From assembly GCF_050947875.1 (NCBI RefSeq), contig NW_027460393.1, positions 1 to 64,000 of the forward strand: DNA of 64,000 nucleotides, read 5' to 3'. A model generated the notes under the pieces. The model did not search any database. It was not told the origin of the DNA and saw nothing but the letters and a program-made list of their open reading frames with translations. The position numbers and the translations under genes are program-made. The stretch is from Dermacentor variabilis (Eukaryota; Arthropoda; Arachnida; Ixodida; Ixodidae). Position 1 is the first letter of the stretch. The number at the start of each line of letters is the position of its first letter. Positions 22,721-35,460 of the stretch are shown here, one piece after another.

Positions 22721-24686
22721 CGCACTTTGGCACAAATCCATGTGCGGATGTTAAAAAGAGCAGCATCGGCATGCTTTTCACGTCGTTTGGTAGAAATCCA
22801 CACGCGCGTTCAGCCAAAAGCACCATTTGCATGCATATCGTGTGGTTTTGCAGAAAACTGCGTCCGCGTCTACCAAAAGATGCATGTGCATGCTAAAAAC
22901 GCGTTTTGGCACAAATCCATGTGCGGGTGCTGAAAAGAGCAGCATCGGTATGCTTTTCACGTCGTTTGGTAGAAATCCACACGCGCGTTCTGCCAAAAGC
23001 ACCATTTGCATGCCTATCGTGTGGTTTTGCAGAAAACTGCGTCCGCGTCTACCAAAAGATGCATGTGCATGCTAAAAACGCGTTTTGGCACAAATCCATG
23101 TGCGGATGTTAAAAAGAGCAGCATCGGCATGCTTTTCACGTCGTTTGGTAGAAATCCACACGCGCGTTCTGCCAAAAGCACCATTTGCATGCCTATCGTG
23201 TGGTTTTGCAGAAAACTGCGTCCTCGTCTACCAAAATATGCATGCGCATGCTTAAAACGCGCTTTGGCACAAATCCATGTGCGGATGTTAAAAAGAGCAG
23301 CATCGGCATGCTTTTCACGTCGTTTGGTAGAAATCCACGCGCGCGTTCTGCCAAAAGCACCATTTGCATGCATATCGTGTGGTTTTGCAGAAAACTGCGT
23401 CCGCGTCTACCAAAAGATGCATGCGCATGCTTAAAACGCGTTTTGGCACAAATCCATGTGCGGTGCTAAAAAGAGCAGCATCGGCATGCTTTTCACGTCG
23501 TTTGGTAGAAATCCACACGCGCGTTCTGCCAAAAGCACCATTTGCATGCCTATCGTGTGGTTTTGCAGAAAACTGCGTCCGCGTCTACCAAAAGATGCAT
23601 GTGCATGCTAAAAACGCGTTTTGGCACAAATCCATGTGCGGATGTTAAAAATAGCAGCATCGGCATGCTTTTCACGTCGTTTGGTAGAAATCCACGCGCG
23701 CGTTCTGCCAAAAGCACCATTTGCATGCATATCGTGTGGTTTTGCAGAAAACTGCGTCCGCGTCTACCAAAAGATGCATGCGCATGCTTAAAACGCGTTT
23801 TGGCACAAATCCATGTGCGGGTGCTAAAAAGAGCAGCATCGGCATGCTTTTCACGTCGTTTGGTAGAAATCCACACGCGCGTTCTGCCAAAAGCACCATT
23901 TGCATGCCTATCGTGTGGTTTTGCAGAAAACTGCGTCCGCGTCTACCAAAAGATGCATGCGCATGCTTAAAACGCGCTTTGGCACAAATCCATGTGCGGA
24001 TGTTAAAAAGAGCAGCATCGGCATGCTTTTCACGTCGTTTGGTAGAAATCCACACGCGCGTTCTGCCAAAAGCACCATTTGCATGCATATCGTGTGGTTT
24101 TGCAGAAAACTGCGTCCGCGTCTACCAAAAGATGCATGTGCATGCTAAAAACGCGTTTTGGCACAAATCCATGTGCGGGTGCTAAAAAGAGCAGCATCGG
24201 CATGCTTTTCACGTCGTTTGGTAGAAATCCACACGCGCGTTCTGCCAAAAGCACCATTTGCATGCCTATCGTGTGGTTTTGCAGAAAACTGCGTCCGCGT
24301 CTACCAAACGATGCATGTGCATGCTAAAAACGCGTTTTGGCACAAATCCATGTGCGGATGTTAAAAAGAGCAGCATCGGCATGCTTTTCACGTCGTTTGG
24401 TAGAAATCACACGCGCGTTCTGCCAAAAGCACCATTTGCATGCCTATCGTGTGGTTTTGCAGAAACTGCGTCCGCGTCTACCAAAAGATGCATGCGCATG
24501 CTTAAAACGCGTTTTGGCACAAATCCATGTGCGGGTGCTAAAAAGAGCAGCATCGGCATGCTTTTCACGTCGTTTGGTAGAAATCCACACGCGCGTTCTG
24601 CCAAAAGCACCATTTGCATGCCTATCGTGTGGTTTTGCAGAAAACTGCGTCCGCGTCTACCAAAAGATGCATGCGCATGCTTAAAA
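22721..24686. repeat. Higher-order repeat family II, copy 1 (11 monomers, 1966 bp)
   Basis: Defined by cgcactttgg at 22721, gttcagcc at about 22811, ctgaaaagagc with cggtatgc near 22930, and gtcctcgtc near 23223. Three one-base deletions (near 23462, 24409 and 24465) account exactly for its length against 11 x 179 = 1969. Confidence 0.92.
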
Positions 24687-26655
24687 CGCACTTTGGCACA
24701 AATCCATGTGCGGATGTTAAAAAGAGCAGCATCGGCATGCTTTTCACGTCGTTTGGTAGAAATCCACACGCGCGTTCAGCCAAAAGCACCATTTGCATGC
24801 ATATCGTGTGGTTTTGCAGAAAACTGCGTCCGCGTCTACCAAAAGATGCATGTGCATGCTAAAAACGCGTTTTGGCACAAATCCATGTGCGGGTGCTGAA
24901 AAGAGCAGCATCGGTATGCTTTTCACGTCGTTTGGTAGAAATCCACACGCGCGTTCTGCCAAAAGCACCATTTGCATGCCTATCGTGTGGTTTTGCAGAA
25001 AACTGCGTCCGCGTCTACCAAAAGATGCATGTGCATGCTAAAAACGCGTTTTGGCACAAATCCATGTGCGGATGTTAAAAAGAGCAGCATCGGCATGCTT
25101 TTCACGTCGTTTGGTAGAAATCCACACGCGCGTTCTGCCAAAAGCACCATTTGCATGCCTATCGTGTGGTTTTGCAGAAAACTGCGTCCTCGTCTACCAA
25201 AATATGCATGCGCATGCTTAAAACGCGCTTTGGCACAAATCCATGTGCGGATGTTAAAAAGAGCAGCATCGGCATGCTTTTCACGTCGTTTGGTAGAAAT
25301 CCACGCGCGCGTTCTGCCAAAAGCACCATTTGCATGCATATCGTGTGGTTTTGCAGAAAACTGCGTCCGCGTCTACCAAAAGATGCATGCGCATGCTTAA
25401 AACGCGTTTTGGCACAAATCCATGTGCGGGTGCTAAAAAGAGCAGCATCGGCATGCTTTTCACGTCGTTTGGTAGAAATCCACACGCGCGTTCTGCCAAA
25501 AGCACCATTTGCATGCCTATCGTGTGGTTTTGCAGAAAACTGCGTCCGCGTCTACCAAAAGATGCATGTGCATGCTAAAAACGCGTTTTGGCACAAATCC
25601 ATGTGCGGATGTTAAAAATAGCAGCATCGGCATGCTTTTCACGTCGTTTGGTAGAAATCCACGCGCGCGTTCTGCCAAAAGCACCATTTGCATGCATATC
25701 GTGTGGTTTTGCAGAAAACTGCGTCCGCGTCTACCAAAAGATGCATGCGCATGCTTAAAACGCGTTTTGGCACAAATCCATGTGCGGGTGCTAAAAAGAG
25801 CAGCATCGGCATGCTTTTCACGTCGTTTGGTAGAAATCCACACGCGCGTTCTGCCAAAAGCACCATTTGCATGCCTATCGTGTGGTTTTGCAGAAAACTG
25901 CGTCCGCGTCTACCAAAAGATGCATGCGCATGCTTAAAACGCGCTTTGGCACAAATCCATGTGCGGATGTTAAAAAGAGCAGCATCGGCATGCTTTTCAC
26001 GTCGTTTGGTAGAAATCCACACGCGCGTTCTGCCAAAAGCACCATTTGCATGCATATCGTGTGGTTTTGCAGAAAACTGCGTCCGCGTCTACCAAAAGAT
26101 GCATGTGCATGCTAAAAACGCGTTTTGGCACAAATCCATGTGCGGGTGCTAAAAAGAGCAGCATCGGCATGCTTTTCACGTCGTTTGGTAGAAATCCACA
26201 CGCGCGTTCTGCCAAAAGCACCATTTGCATGCCTATCGTGTGGTTTTGCAGAAAACTGCGTCCGCGTCTACCAAAAGATGCATGTGCATGCTAAAAACGC
26301 GTTTTGGCACAAATCCATGTGCGGATGTTAAAAAGAGCAGCATCGGCATGCTTTTCACGTCGTTTGGTAGAAATCCACACGCGCGTTCTGCCAAAAGCAC
26401 CATTTGCATGCCTATCGTGTGGTTTTGCAGAAAACTGCGTCCGCGTCTACCAAAAGATGCATGCGCATGCTTAAAACGCGTTTTGGCACAAATCCATGTG
26501 CGGGTGCTAAAAAGAGCAGCATCGGCATGCTTTTCACGTCGTTTGGTAGAAATCCACACGCGCGTTCTGCCAAAAGCACCATTTGCATGCCTATCGTGTG
26601 GTTTTGCAGAAAACTGCGTCCGCGTCTACCAAAAGATGCATGCGCATGCTTAAAA
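24687..26655. repeat. Higher-order repeat family II, copy 2 (11 monomers, 1969 bp)
   Basis: All four markers recur at the same relative places (cgcactttgg 24687, gttcagcc about 24777, the ctgaaaag variant near 24897, gtcctcgtc near 25189). The length is exactly 11 x 179. Confidence 0.93.
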
Positions 26656-28625
26656 CGCACTTTGGCACAAATCCATGTGCGGATGTTAAAAAGAGCAGCA
26701 TCGGCATGCTTTTCACGTCGTTTGGTAGAAATCCACACGCGCGTTCAGCCAAAAGCACCATTTGCATGCATATCGTGTGGTTTTGCAGAAAACTGCGTCC
26801 GCGTCTACCAAAAGATGCATGTGCATGCTAAAAACGCGTTTTGGCACAAATCCATGTGCGGGTGCTGAAAAGAGCAGCATCGGTATGCTTTTCACGTCGT
26901 TTGGTAGAAATCCACACGCGCGTTCTGCCAAAAGCACCATTTGCATGCCTATCGTGTGGTTTTGCAGAAAACTGCGTCCGCGTCTACCAAAAGATGCATG
27001 TGCATGCTAAAAACGCGTTTTGGCACAAATCCATGTGCGGATGTTAAAAAGAGCAGCATCGGCATGCTTTTCACGTCGTTTGGTAGAAATCCACACGCGC
27101 GTTCTGCCAAAAGCACCATTTGCATGCCTATCGTGTGGTTTTGCAGAAAACTGCGTCCTCGTCTACCAAAATATGCATGCGCATGCTTAAAACGCGCTTT
27201 GGCACAAATCCATGTGCGGATGTTAAAAAGAGCAGCATCGGCATGCTTTTCACGTCGTTTGGTAGAAATCCACGCGCGCGTTCTGCCAAAAGCACCATTT
27301 GCATGCATATCGTGTGGTTTTGCAGAAAACTGCGTCCGCGTCTACCAAAAGATGCATGCGCATGCTTAAAACGCGTTTTGGCACAAATCCATGTGCGGGT
27401 GCTAAAAAGAGCAGCATCGGCATGCTTTTCACGTCGTTTGGTAGAAATCCACACGCGCGTTCTGCCAAAAGCACCATTTGCATGCCTATCGTGTGGTTTT
27501 GCAGAAAACTGCGTCCGCGTCTACCAAAAGATGCATGTGCATGCTAAAAACGCGTTTTGGCACAAATCCATGTGCGGATGTTAAAAATAGCAGCATCGGC
27601 ATGCTTTTCACGTCGTTTGGTAGAAATCCACGCGCGCGTTCTGCCAAAAGCACCATTTGCATGCATATCGTGTGGTTTTGCAGAAAACTGCGTCCGCGTC
27701 TACCAAAAGATGCATGCGCATGCTTAAAACGCGTTTTGGCACAAATCCATGTGCGGGTGCTAAAAAGAGCAGCATCGGCATGCTTTTCACGTCGTTTGGT
27801 AGAAATCCACACGCGCGTTCTGCCAAAAGCACCATTTGCATGCCTATCGTGTGGTTTTGCAGAAAACTGCGTCCGCGTCTACCAAAAGATGCATGCGCAT
27901 GCTTAAAAACGCGCTTTGGCACAAATCCATGTGCGGATGTTAAAAAGAGCAGCATCGGCATGCTTTTCACGTCGTTTGGTAGAAATCCACACGCGCGTTC
28001 TGCCAAAAGCACCATTTGCATGCATATCGTGTGGTTTTGCAGAAAACTGCGTCCGCGTCTACCAAAAGATGCATGTGCATGCTAAAAACGCGTTTTGGCA
28101 CAAATCCATGTGCGGGTGCTAAAAAGAGCAGCATCGGCATGCTTTTCACGTCGTTTGGTAGAAATCCACACGCGCGTTCTGCCAAAAGCACCATTTGCAT
28201 GCCTATCGTGTGGTTTTGCAGAAAACTGCGTCCGCGTCTACCAAAAGATGCATGTGCATGCTAAAAACGCGTTTTGGCACAAATCCATGTGCGGATGTTA
28301 AAAAGAGCAGCATCGGCATGCTTTTCACGTCGTTTGGTAGAAATCCACACGCGCGTTCTGCCAAAAGCACCATTTGCATGCCTATCGTGTGGTTTTGCAG
28401 AAAACTGCGTCCGCGTCTACCAAAAGATGCATGCGCATGCTTAAAACGCGTTTTGGCACAAATCCATGTGCGGGTGCTAAAAAGAGCAGCATCGGCATGC
28501 TTTTCACGTCGTTTGGTAGAAATCCACACGCGCGTTCTGCCAAAAGCACCATTTGCATGCCTATCGTGTGGTTTTGCAGAAAACTGCGTCCGCGTCTACC
28601 AAAAGATGCATGCGCATGCTTAAAA
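26656..28625. repeat. Higher-order repeat family II, copy 3 (11 monomers, 1970 bp)
   Basis: Markers at 26656, about 26746, near 26866 and near 27158. One extra A near 27904 (gcttaaaaacgcg) explains the additional base. Confidence 0.93.
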
Positions 28626-28788
28626 CGCACTTTGGCACAAATCCATGTGCGGATGTTAAAAAGAGCAGCATCGGCATGCTTTTCACGTCGTTTGGTAGAA
28701 ATCCACACGCGCGTTCAGCCAAAAGCACCATTTGCATGCATATCGTGTGGTTTTGCAGAAAACTGCGTCCGCGTCTACCAAAAGATGC
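28626..28788. repeat. Higher-order repeat family II, truncated copy 4
   Basis: Starts like the other copies (cgcactttgg at 28626, gttcagcc at about 28716) but stops at gatgc, 28784-28788. In copies 1-3 the next bases are atgtgcatgctaaaaacg followed by the ctgaaaag monomer; here another monomer type begins. Confidence 0.9.
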
Positions 28789-28789
28789 T
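28788..28789. other. Sub-array junction with 7-bp loss
   Basis: The sequence reads gatgc|tgcttaaaacgcgc where a monomer would read gatgcatgcgcatgctt, so 7 bases are missing. The left side is family II, whose next bases would have been gctaaaaacgcgttttgg. The right side is the gcttaaaacgcgctttgg type and leads into monomers with the catatgcgg and gcgaaaag markers. This looks like a breakpoint joining two array haplotypes out of perfect register. Confidence 0.8.
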
Positions 28790-30397
28790 GCTTAAAACGC
28801 GCTTTGGCACAAATCCATGTGCGGATGTTAAAAAGAGCAGCATCGGCATGCTTTTCACGTCGTTTGGTAGAAATCCACGCGCGCGTTCTGCCAAAAGCAC
28901 CATTTGCATGCATATCGTGTGGTTTTGCAGAAAACTGCGTCCGCGTCTACCAATAGATGCATGCGCATGCTTAAAACGCGCTTTGGCACAAATCCATATG
29001 CGGATGTTAAAAAGAGCAGCGTCGGCATGCTTTTCACGTCGTTTGGTAGAAATCCACGCGCGCGTTCTGCAAAAGCACCATTTGCATGCATATCGTGTGG
29101 TTTTGCAGAAAACTGCGTCCGCGTCCACCAAAAGATGCATGCGCATGCTTAAAACGCGTTTTGGCACAAATCCATGTGCGGGTGCTAAAAAGAGCAGGAT
29201 CGGCATGCTTTTCACGTCCTTTGGTAGAAATCCACACGCGCGTTCTGCGAAAAGCACCATTTGCATGCATATCGTGTGGTTTTGCAGAAAACTGCGTCCG
29301 CGTCTACCAAAAGATGCATGCGCATGCTAAAAACGCGTTTTGGCACAAATCCATGTGCGGGTGCTAAAAAGAGCAGCATCGGCATGCTTTTCACGTCGTT
29401 TGGTAGAAATCCACACGCGCGTTCTGCCAAAAGCACCATTTGCATGCCTATCGTGTGGTTTTGCAGAAAACTGCGTCCGCGTCTACCAAAAGATGCATGC
29501 GCATGCTTAAAACGCGCTTTGGCACAAATCCATGTGCGGATGTTAAAAAGAGCAGCATCGGCATGCTTTTCACGTCGTTTGGTAGAAATCCACGCGCGCG
29601 TTCTGCCAAAGCACCATTTGCATGCATATCGTGTGGTTATGCAGAAAACTGCGTCCGCGTCTACCAAAAGATGCATGTGCATGCTAAAAAACGCGTTTTG
29701 GCACAAATCCATGTGCGGGTGCTAAAAAGAGCAGCATCGGTATGCTTCTCACGTCGTTTGGTAGAAATCCACGCGCGTTCTGCCAAAAGCACCATTTGCA
29801 TGCCTATCGTGTGGTTTTGCAGAAAACTGCGTCCGCGTCTACCAAAAGATGCATGTGCATGCTAAAAACGCGTTTTGGCACAAATCCATGTGCGGGTGCT
29901 AAAAAGAGCAGCATCGGCATGCTTCTCACGTCGTTTGGTAGAAATCCACGCGCGCGTTCTGCCAAAAGCACCATTTGCATGCCTATCGTGTGGTTTTGCA
30001 GAAAACTGCGTCCGCGTCTACCAAAAGATGCATGCGCATGCTTAAAACGCGTTTTGGCACAAATCCATGTGCGGATGTTAAAAAAGAGCAGCATCGGCAT
30101 GCTTTTCACGTCGTTTGGTAGAAATCCACGCGCGCGTTCTGCCAAAAGCACCATTTGCATGCATATCGTGTGGTTTTGCAGAAAACTGCGTCCGCGTCTA
30201 CCAAAAGATGCATGCGCATGCTTAAAACGCGTTTTGGCACAAATCCATGTGCGGGTGCTAAAAAGAGCAGCATCGGCATGCTTTTCACGTCGTTTGGTAG
30301 AAATCCACACGCGCGTTCTGCCAAAAGCACCATTTGCATGCCTTTCGTGTGGTTTTGCAGAAAACTGCGTCCGCGTCTACCAAAAGATGCATGCGCA
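28789..30397. repeat. 9-monomer repeat, copy 1 (start of right sub-array)
   Basis: The markers ccaatagatg (28952) and catatgcgg (28995) recur at 30561 and 30604, both 1609 bases on, which is 9 x 179 minus 2. Five indels between them (near 29070, 29609, 29686, 29771 and 30079) sum to minus 2. This copy has many private changes (cacgtccttt near 29218, caggatcgg near 29197). Confidence 0.75.
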
Positions 30398-33300
30398 TGC
30401 TTAAAACGCGCTTTGGCACAAATCCATGTGCGGATGTTAAAAAGAGCAGCATCGGCATGCTTTTCACGTCGTTTGGTAGAAATCCACGCGCGCGTTCTGC
30501 CAAAAGCACCATTTGCATGCATATCGTGTGGTTTTGCAGAAAACTGCGTCCGCGTCTACCAATAGATGCATGCGCATGCTTAAAACGCGCTTTGGCACAA
30601 ATCCATATGCGGATGTTAAAAAGAGCAGCGTCGGCATGCTTTTCACGTCGTTTGGTAGAAATCCACGCGCGCGTTCTGCCAAAAGCACCATTTGCATGCA
30701 TATCGTGTGGTTTTGCAGAAAACTGCGTCCGCGTCTACCAAAAGATGCATGCGCATGCTTAAAACGCGTTTTGGCACAAATCCATGTGCGGGTGCTAAAA
30801 AGAGCAGCATCGGCATGCTTTTCACGTCGTTTGGTAGAAATCCACACGCGCGTTCTGCGAAAAGCACCATTTGCATGCATATCGTGTGGTTTTGCAGAAA
30901 ACTGCGTCCGCGTCTACCAAAAGATGCATGCGCATGCTAAAAACGCGTTTTGGCACAAATCCATGTGCGGGTGCTAAAAAGAGCAGCATCGGCATGCTTT
31001 TCACGTCGTTTGGTAGAAATCCACACGCGCGTTCTGCCAAAAGCACCATTTGCATGCCTATCGTGTGGTTTTGCAGAAAACTGCGTCCGCGTCTACCAAA
31101 AGATGCATGCGCATGCTTAAAACGCGCTTTGGCACAAATCCATGTGCGGATGTTAAAAAGAGCAGCATCGGCATGCTTTTCACGTCGTTTGGTAGAAATC
31201 CACGCGCGCGTTCTGCCAAAAGCACCATTTGCATGCATATCGTGTGGTTATGCAGAAAACTGCGTCCGCGTCTACCAAAAGATGCATGCGCATGCTTAAA
31301 ACGCGTTTTGGCACAAATCCATGTGCGGGTGCTAAAAAGAGCAGCATCGGCATGCTTTTCAAGTCGTTTGGTAGAAATCCACACGCGCGTTCTGCCAAAA
31401 GCACCATTTGCATGCCTATCGTGTGGTTTTGCAGAAAACTGCGTCCGCGTCTACCAAAAGATGCATGCGCATGCTAAAAACGCGTTTTGGCACAAATCCA
31501 TGTGCGGGTGCTAAAAAGAGCAGCATCGGCATGCTTTTCACGTCGTTTGGTAGAAATCCACACGCGCGTTATGCCAAAAGCACCATTTGCATGCCTATCG
31601 TGTGGTTTTGCAGAAAACTGCGTCCGCGTCTACCAAAAGATGCATGCGCATGCTTAAAACGCGCTTTGGCACAAATCCATGTGCGGATGTTAAAAAGAGC
31701 AGCATCGGCATGCTTTTCACGTCGTTTGGTAGAAATCCACACGCGCGTTCTGCCAAAAGCACCATTTTGATGCATATCGTGTGGTTTTGCAGAAAACTGC
31801 GTCCGCGTCTACCAAAAGATGCATGTGCATGCTAAAAACGCGTTTTGGCACAAATCCATGTGCGGGTGCTAAAAAGAGCAGCATCGGCATGCTTTTCACG
31901 TCGTTTGGTAGAAATCCACGCGCGCGTTCTGCCAAAAGCACCATTTGCATGCCTATCGTGTGGTTTTGCAGAAAACTGCGTCCGCGTCTACCAAAAGATG
32001 CAGGCGCATGCTTAAAACGCGTTTTGGCACAAATCCATGTGCGGGTGCTAAAAAGAGCAGCATCGGCATGCTTTTCACGTCGTTTGGTAGAAATCCACAC
32101 GCGCGTTCTGCCAAAAGCACCATTTGCATGCATATCGTGTGGTTTTGCAGAAAACTGCGTCCGCGTCTACCAAAAGATGCATGCGCATGCTTAAAACGCG
32201 CTTTGGCACAAATCCATATGCGGATGTTAAAAAGAGCAGCGTCGGCATGCTTTTCACGTCGTTTGGTAGAAATCCACGCGCGCGTTCTGCCAAAAGCACC
32301 ATTTGCATGCATATCGTGTGGTTTTGCAGAAAACTGCGTCCGCGTCTACCAAAAGATGCATGCGCATGCTTAAAACGCGTTTTGGCACAAATCCATGTGC
32401 GGGTGCTAAAAAGAGCAGCATCGGCATGCTTTTCACGTCGTTTGGTAGAAATCCACACGCGCGTTCTGCGAAAAGCACCATTTGCATGCATATCGTGTGG
32501 TTTTGCAGAAAACTGCGTCCGCGTCTACCAAAAGATGCATGCGCATGCTAAAAACGCGTTTTGGCACAAATCCATGTGCGGGTGCTAAAAAGAGCAGCAT
32601 CGGCATGCTTTTCACGTCGTTTGGTAGAAATCCACGCGCGCGTTCTGCCAAAAGCACCATTTGCATGCATATCGTGTGGTTTTGCAGAAAACTGCGTCCG
32701 CGTCTACCAAAAGATGCATGCGCATGCTTAAAACGCGTTTTGGCACAAATCCATGTGCGGGTGCTAAAAAGAGCAGCATCGGCATGCTTTTCACGTCGTT
32801 TGGTAGAAATCCACACGCGCGTTCTGCCAAAAGCACCATTTGCATGCCTATCGTGTGGTTTTGCAGAAAACTGCGTCCGCGTCTACCAAAAGATGCATGC
32901 GCATGCTTAAAACGCGCTTTGGCACAAATCCATGTGCGGATGTTAAAAAGAGCAGCATCGGCATGCTTTTCACGTCGTTTGGTAGAAATCCACACGCGCG
33001 TTCTGCCAAAAGCACCATTTGCATGCATATCGTGTGGTTTTGCAGAAAACTGCGTCCGCGTCTACCAAAAGATGCATGTGCATGCTAAAAACGCGTTTTG
33101 GCACAAATCCATGTGCGGATGTTAAAAAGAGCAGCATCGGCATGCTTTTCACGTCGTTTGGTAGAAATCCACGCGCGCGTTCTGCCAAAAGCACCATTTG
33201 CATGCATATCGTGTGGTTTTGCAGAAAACTGCGTCCGCGTCTACCAAAAGATGCATGCGCATGCTTAAAACGCGTTTCGGCACAAATCCATGTGCGGGTG

Positions 33301-35460
33301 CTAAAAAGAGCAGCATCGGCATGCTTTTCACGTCGTTTGGTAGAAATCCACACGCGCGTTCTGCCAAAAGCACCATTTGCATGCCTATCGTGTGGTTTTG
33401 CAGAAAACTGCGTCCGCGTCTACCAAAAGATGCATGCGCATGCTTAAAACGCGCTTTGGCACAAATCCATATGCGGATGTTAAAAAGAGCAGCGTCGGCA
33501 TGCTTTTCACGTCGTTTGGTAGAAATCCACGCGCGCGTTCTGCCAAAAGCACCATTTGCATGCATATCGTGTGGTTTTGCAGAAAACTGCGTCCGCGTCT
33601 ACCAAAAGATGCATGCGCATGCTTAAAAACGCGTTTTGGCACAAATCCATGTGCGGGTGCTAAAAAGAGCAGCATCGGCATGCTTTTCACGTCGTTTGGT
33701 AGAAATCCACACGCGCGTTCTGCGAAAAGCACCATTTGCATGCATATCGTGTGGTTTTGCAGAAAACTGCGTCCGCGTCTACCAAAATATGCATGCGCAT
33801 GCTAAAAACGCGTTTTGGCACAAATCCATGTGCGGGTGCTAAAAAGAGCAGCATCGGCATGCTTTTCACGTCGTTTGGTAGAAATCCACACGCGCGTTCT
33901 GCCAAAAGCACCATTTGCATGCCTATCGTGTGGTTTTGCAGAAAACTGCGTCCGCGTCTACCAAAAGATGCATGCGCATGCTTAAAACGCGCTTTGGCAC
34001 AAATCCATGTGCGGATGTTAAAAAGAGCAGCATCGGCATGCTTTTCACGTCGTTTGGTAGAAATCCACGCGCGCGTTCTGCCAAAAGCACCATTTGCCTG
34101 CATATCGTGTGGTTATGCAGAAAACTGCGTCCGCGTCTACCAAAAGATGCATGCGCATGCTTAAAACGCGTTTTGGCACAAATCCATGTGCGGGTGCTAA
34201 AAAGAGCAGCATCGGCATGCTTTTCACGTCGTTTGGTAGAAATCCACGCGCGCGTTCTGCCAAAAGCACCATTTGCATGCATATCGTGTGGTTTTGCAGA
34301 AAACTGCGTCCGCGTCTACCAAAAGATGCATGCGCATGCTTAAAACGCGTTTTGGCACAAATCCATGTGCGGGTGCTAAAAAGAGCAGCATCGGCATGCT
34401 TTTCACGTCGTTTGGTAGAAATCCACACGCGCGTTCTGCCAAAAGCACCATTTGCATGCCTATCGTGTGGTTTTGCAGAAAACTGCGTCCGCGTCTACCA
34501 AAAGATGCATGCGCATGCTTAAAACGCGTTTTGGCACAAATCCATGTGCGGGTGCTAAAAAGAGCAGCATCGGCATGCTTTTCACGTCGTTTGGTAGAAA
34601 TCCACACGCGCGTTCTGCCAAAAGCACCATTTGCATGCCTATCGTGTGGTTTTGCAGAAAACTGCGTCCGCGTCTACCAAAAGATGCATGCGCATGCTTA
34701 AAACGCGTTTTGGCACAAATCCATGTGCGGGTGCTAAAAAGAGCAGCATCGGCATGCTTTTCACGTCGTTTGGTAGAAATCCACACGCGCGTTCTGCCAA
34801 AAGCACCATTTTGATGCATATCGTGTGGTTTTGCAGAAAACTGCGTCCGCGTCTACCAAAAGATGCATGTGCATGCTAAAAACGCGTTTTGGCACAAATC
34901 CATGTGCGGGTGCTAAAAAGAGCAGCATCGGCATGCTTTTCACGTCGTTTGGTAGAAATCCACGCGCGCGTTCTGCCAAAAGCACCATTTGCATGCCTAT
35001 CGTGTGGTTTTGCAGAAAACTGCGTCCGCGTCTACCAAAAGATGCATGCGCATGCTTAAAAACGCGTTTTGGCACAAATCCATGTGCGGGTGCTAAAAAG
35101 AGCAGCATCGGCATGCTTTTCACGTCGTTTGGTAGAAATCCACACGCGCGTTCTGCCAAAAGCACCATTTGCATGCATATCGTGTGGTTTTGCAGAAAAC
35201 TGCGTCCGCGTCTACCAAAAGATGCATGCGCATGCTCAAAACGCGCTTTGGCACAAATCCATATGCGGATGTTAAAAAGAGCAGCGTCGGCATGCTTTTC
35301 ACGTCGTTTGGTAGAAATCCACGCGCGCGTTCTGCCAAAAGCACCATTTGCATGCATATCGTGTGGTTTTGCAGAAAACTGCGTCCGCGTCTACCAAAAG
35401 ATGCATGCGCATGCTTAAAACGCGTTTTGGCACAAATCCATGTGCGGGTGCTAAAAAGAG
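29921..35460. repeat. Large segmental repeat, copy 1
   Basis: Shares a run of rare variants with 39950-46020: gcttctcacg (29921 / 39950), an extra A in ttaaaaaagagc (about 30079 / 40108), cctttcgtg (30341 / 40370), ccaatagatg (30561 / 40590) and catatgcgg (30604 / 40633), all 10029 apart. From gatgcaggcgc (32001 / 42567) the offset is about 10565. The difference is 3 monomers, missing here between about 31.3 and 31.6 kb. Confidence 0.85.
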
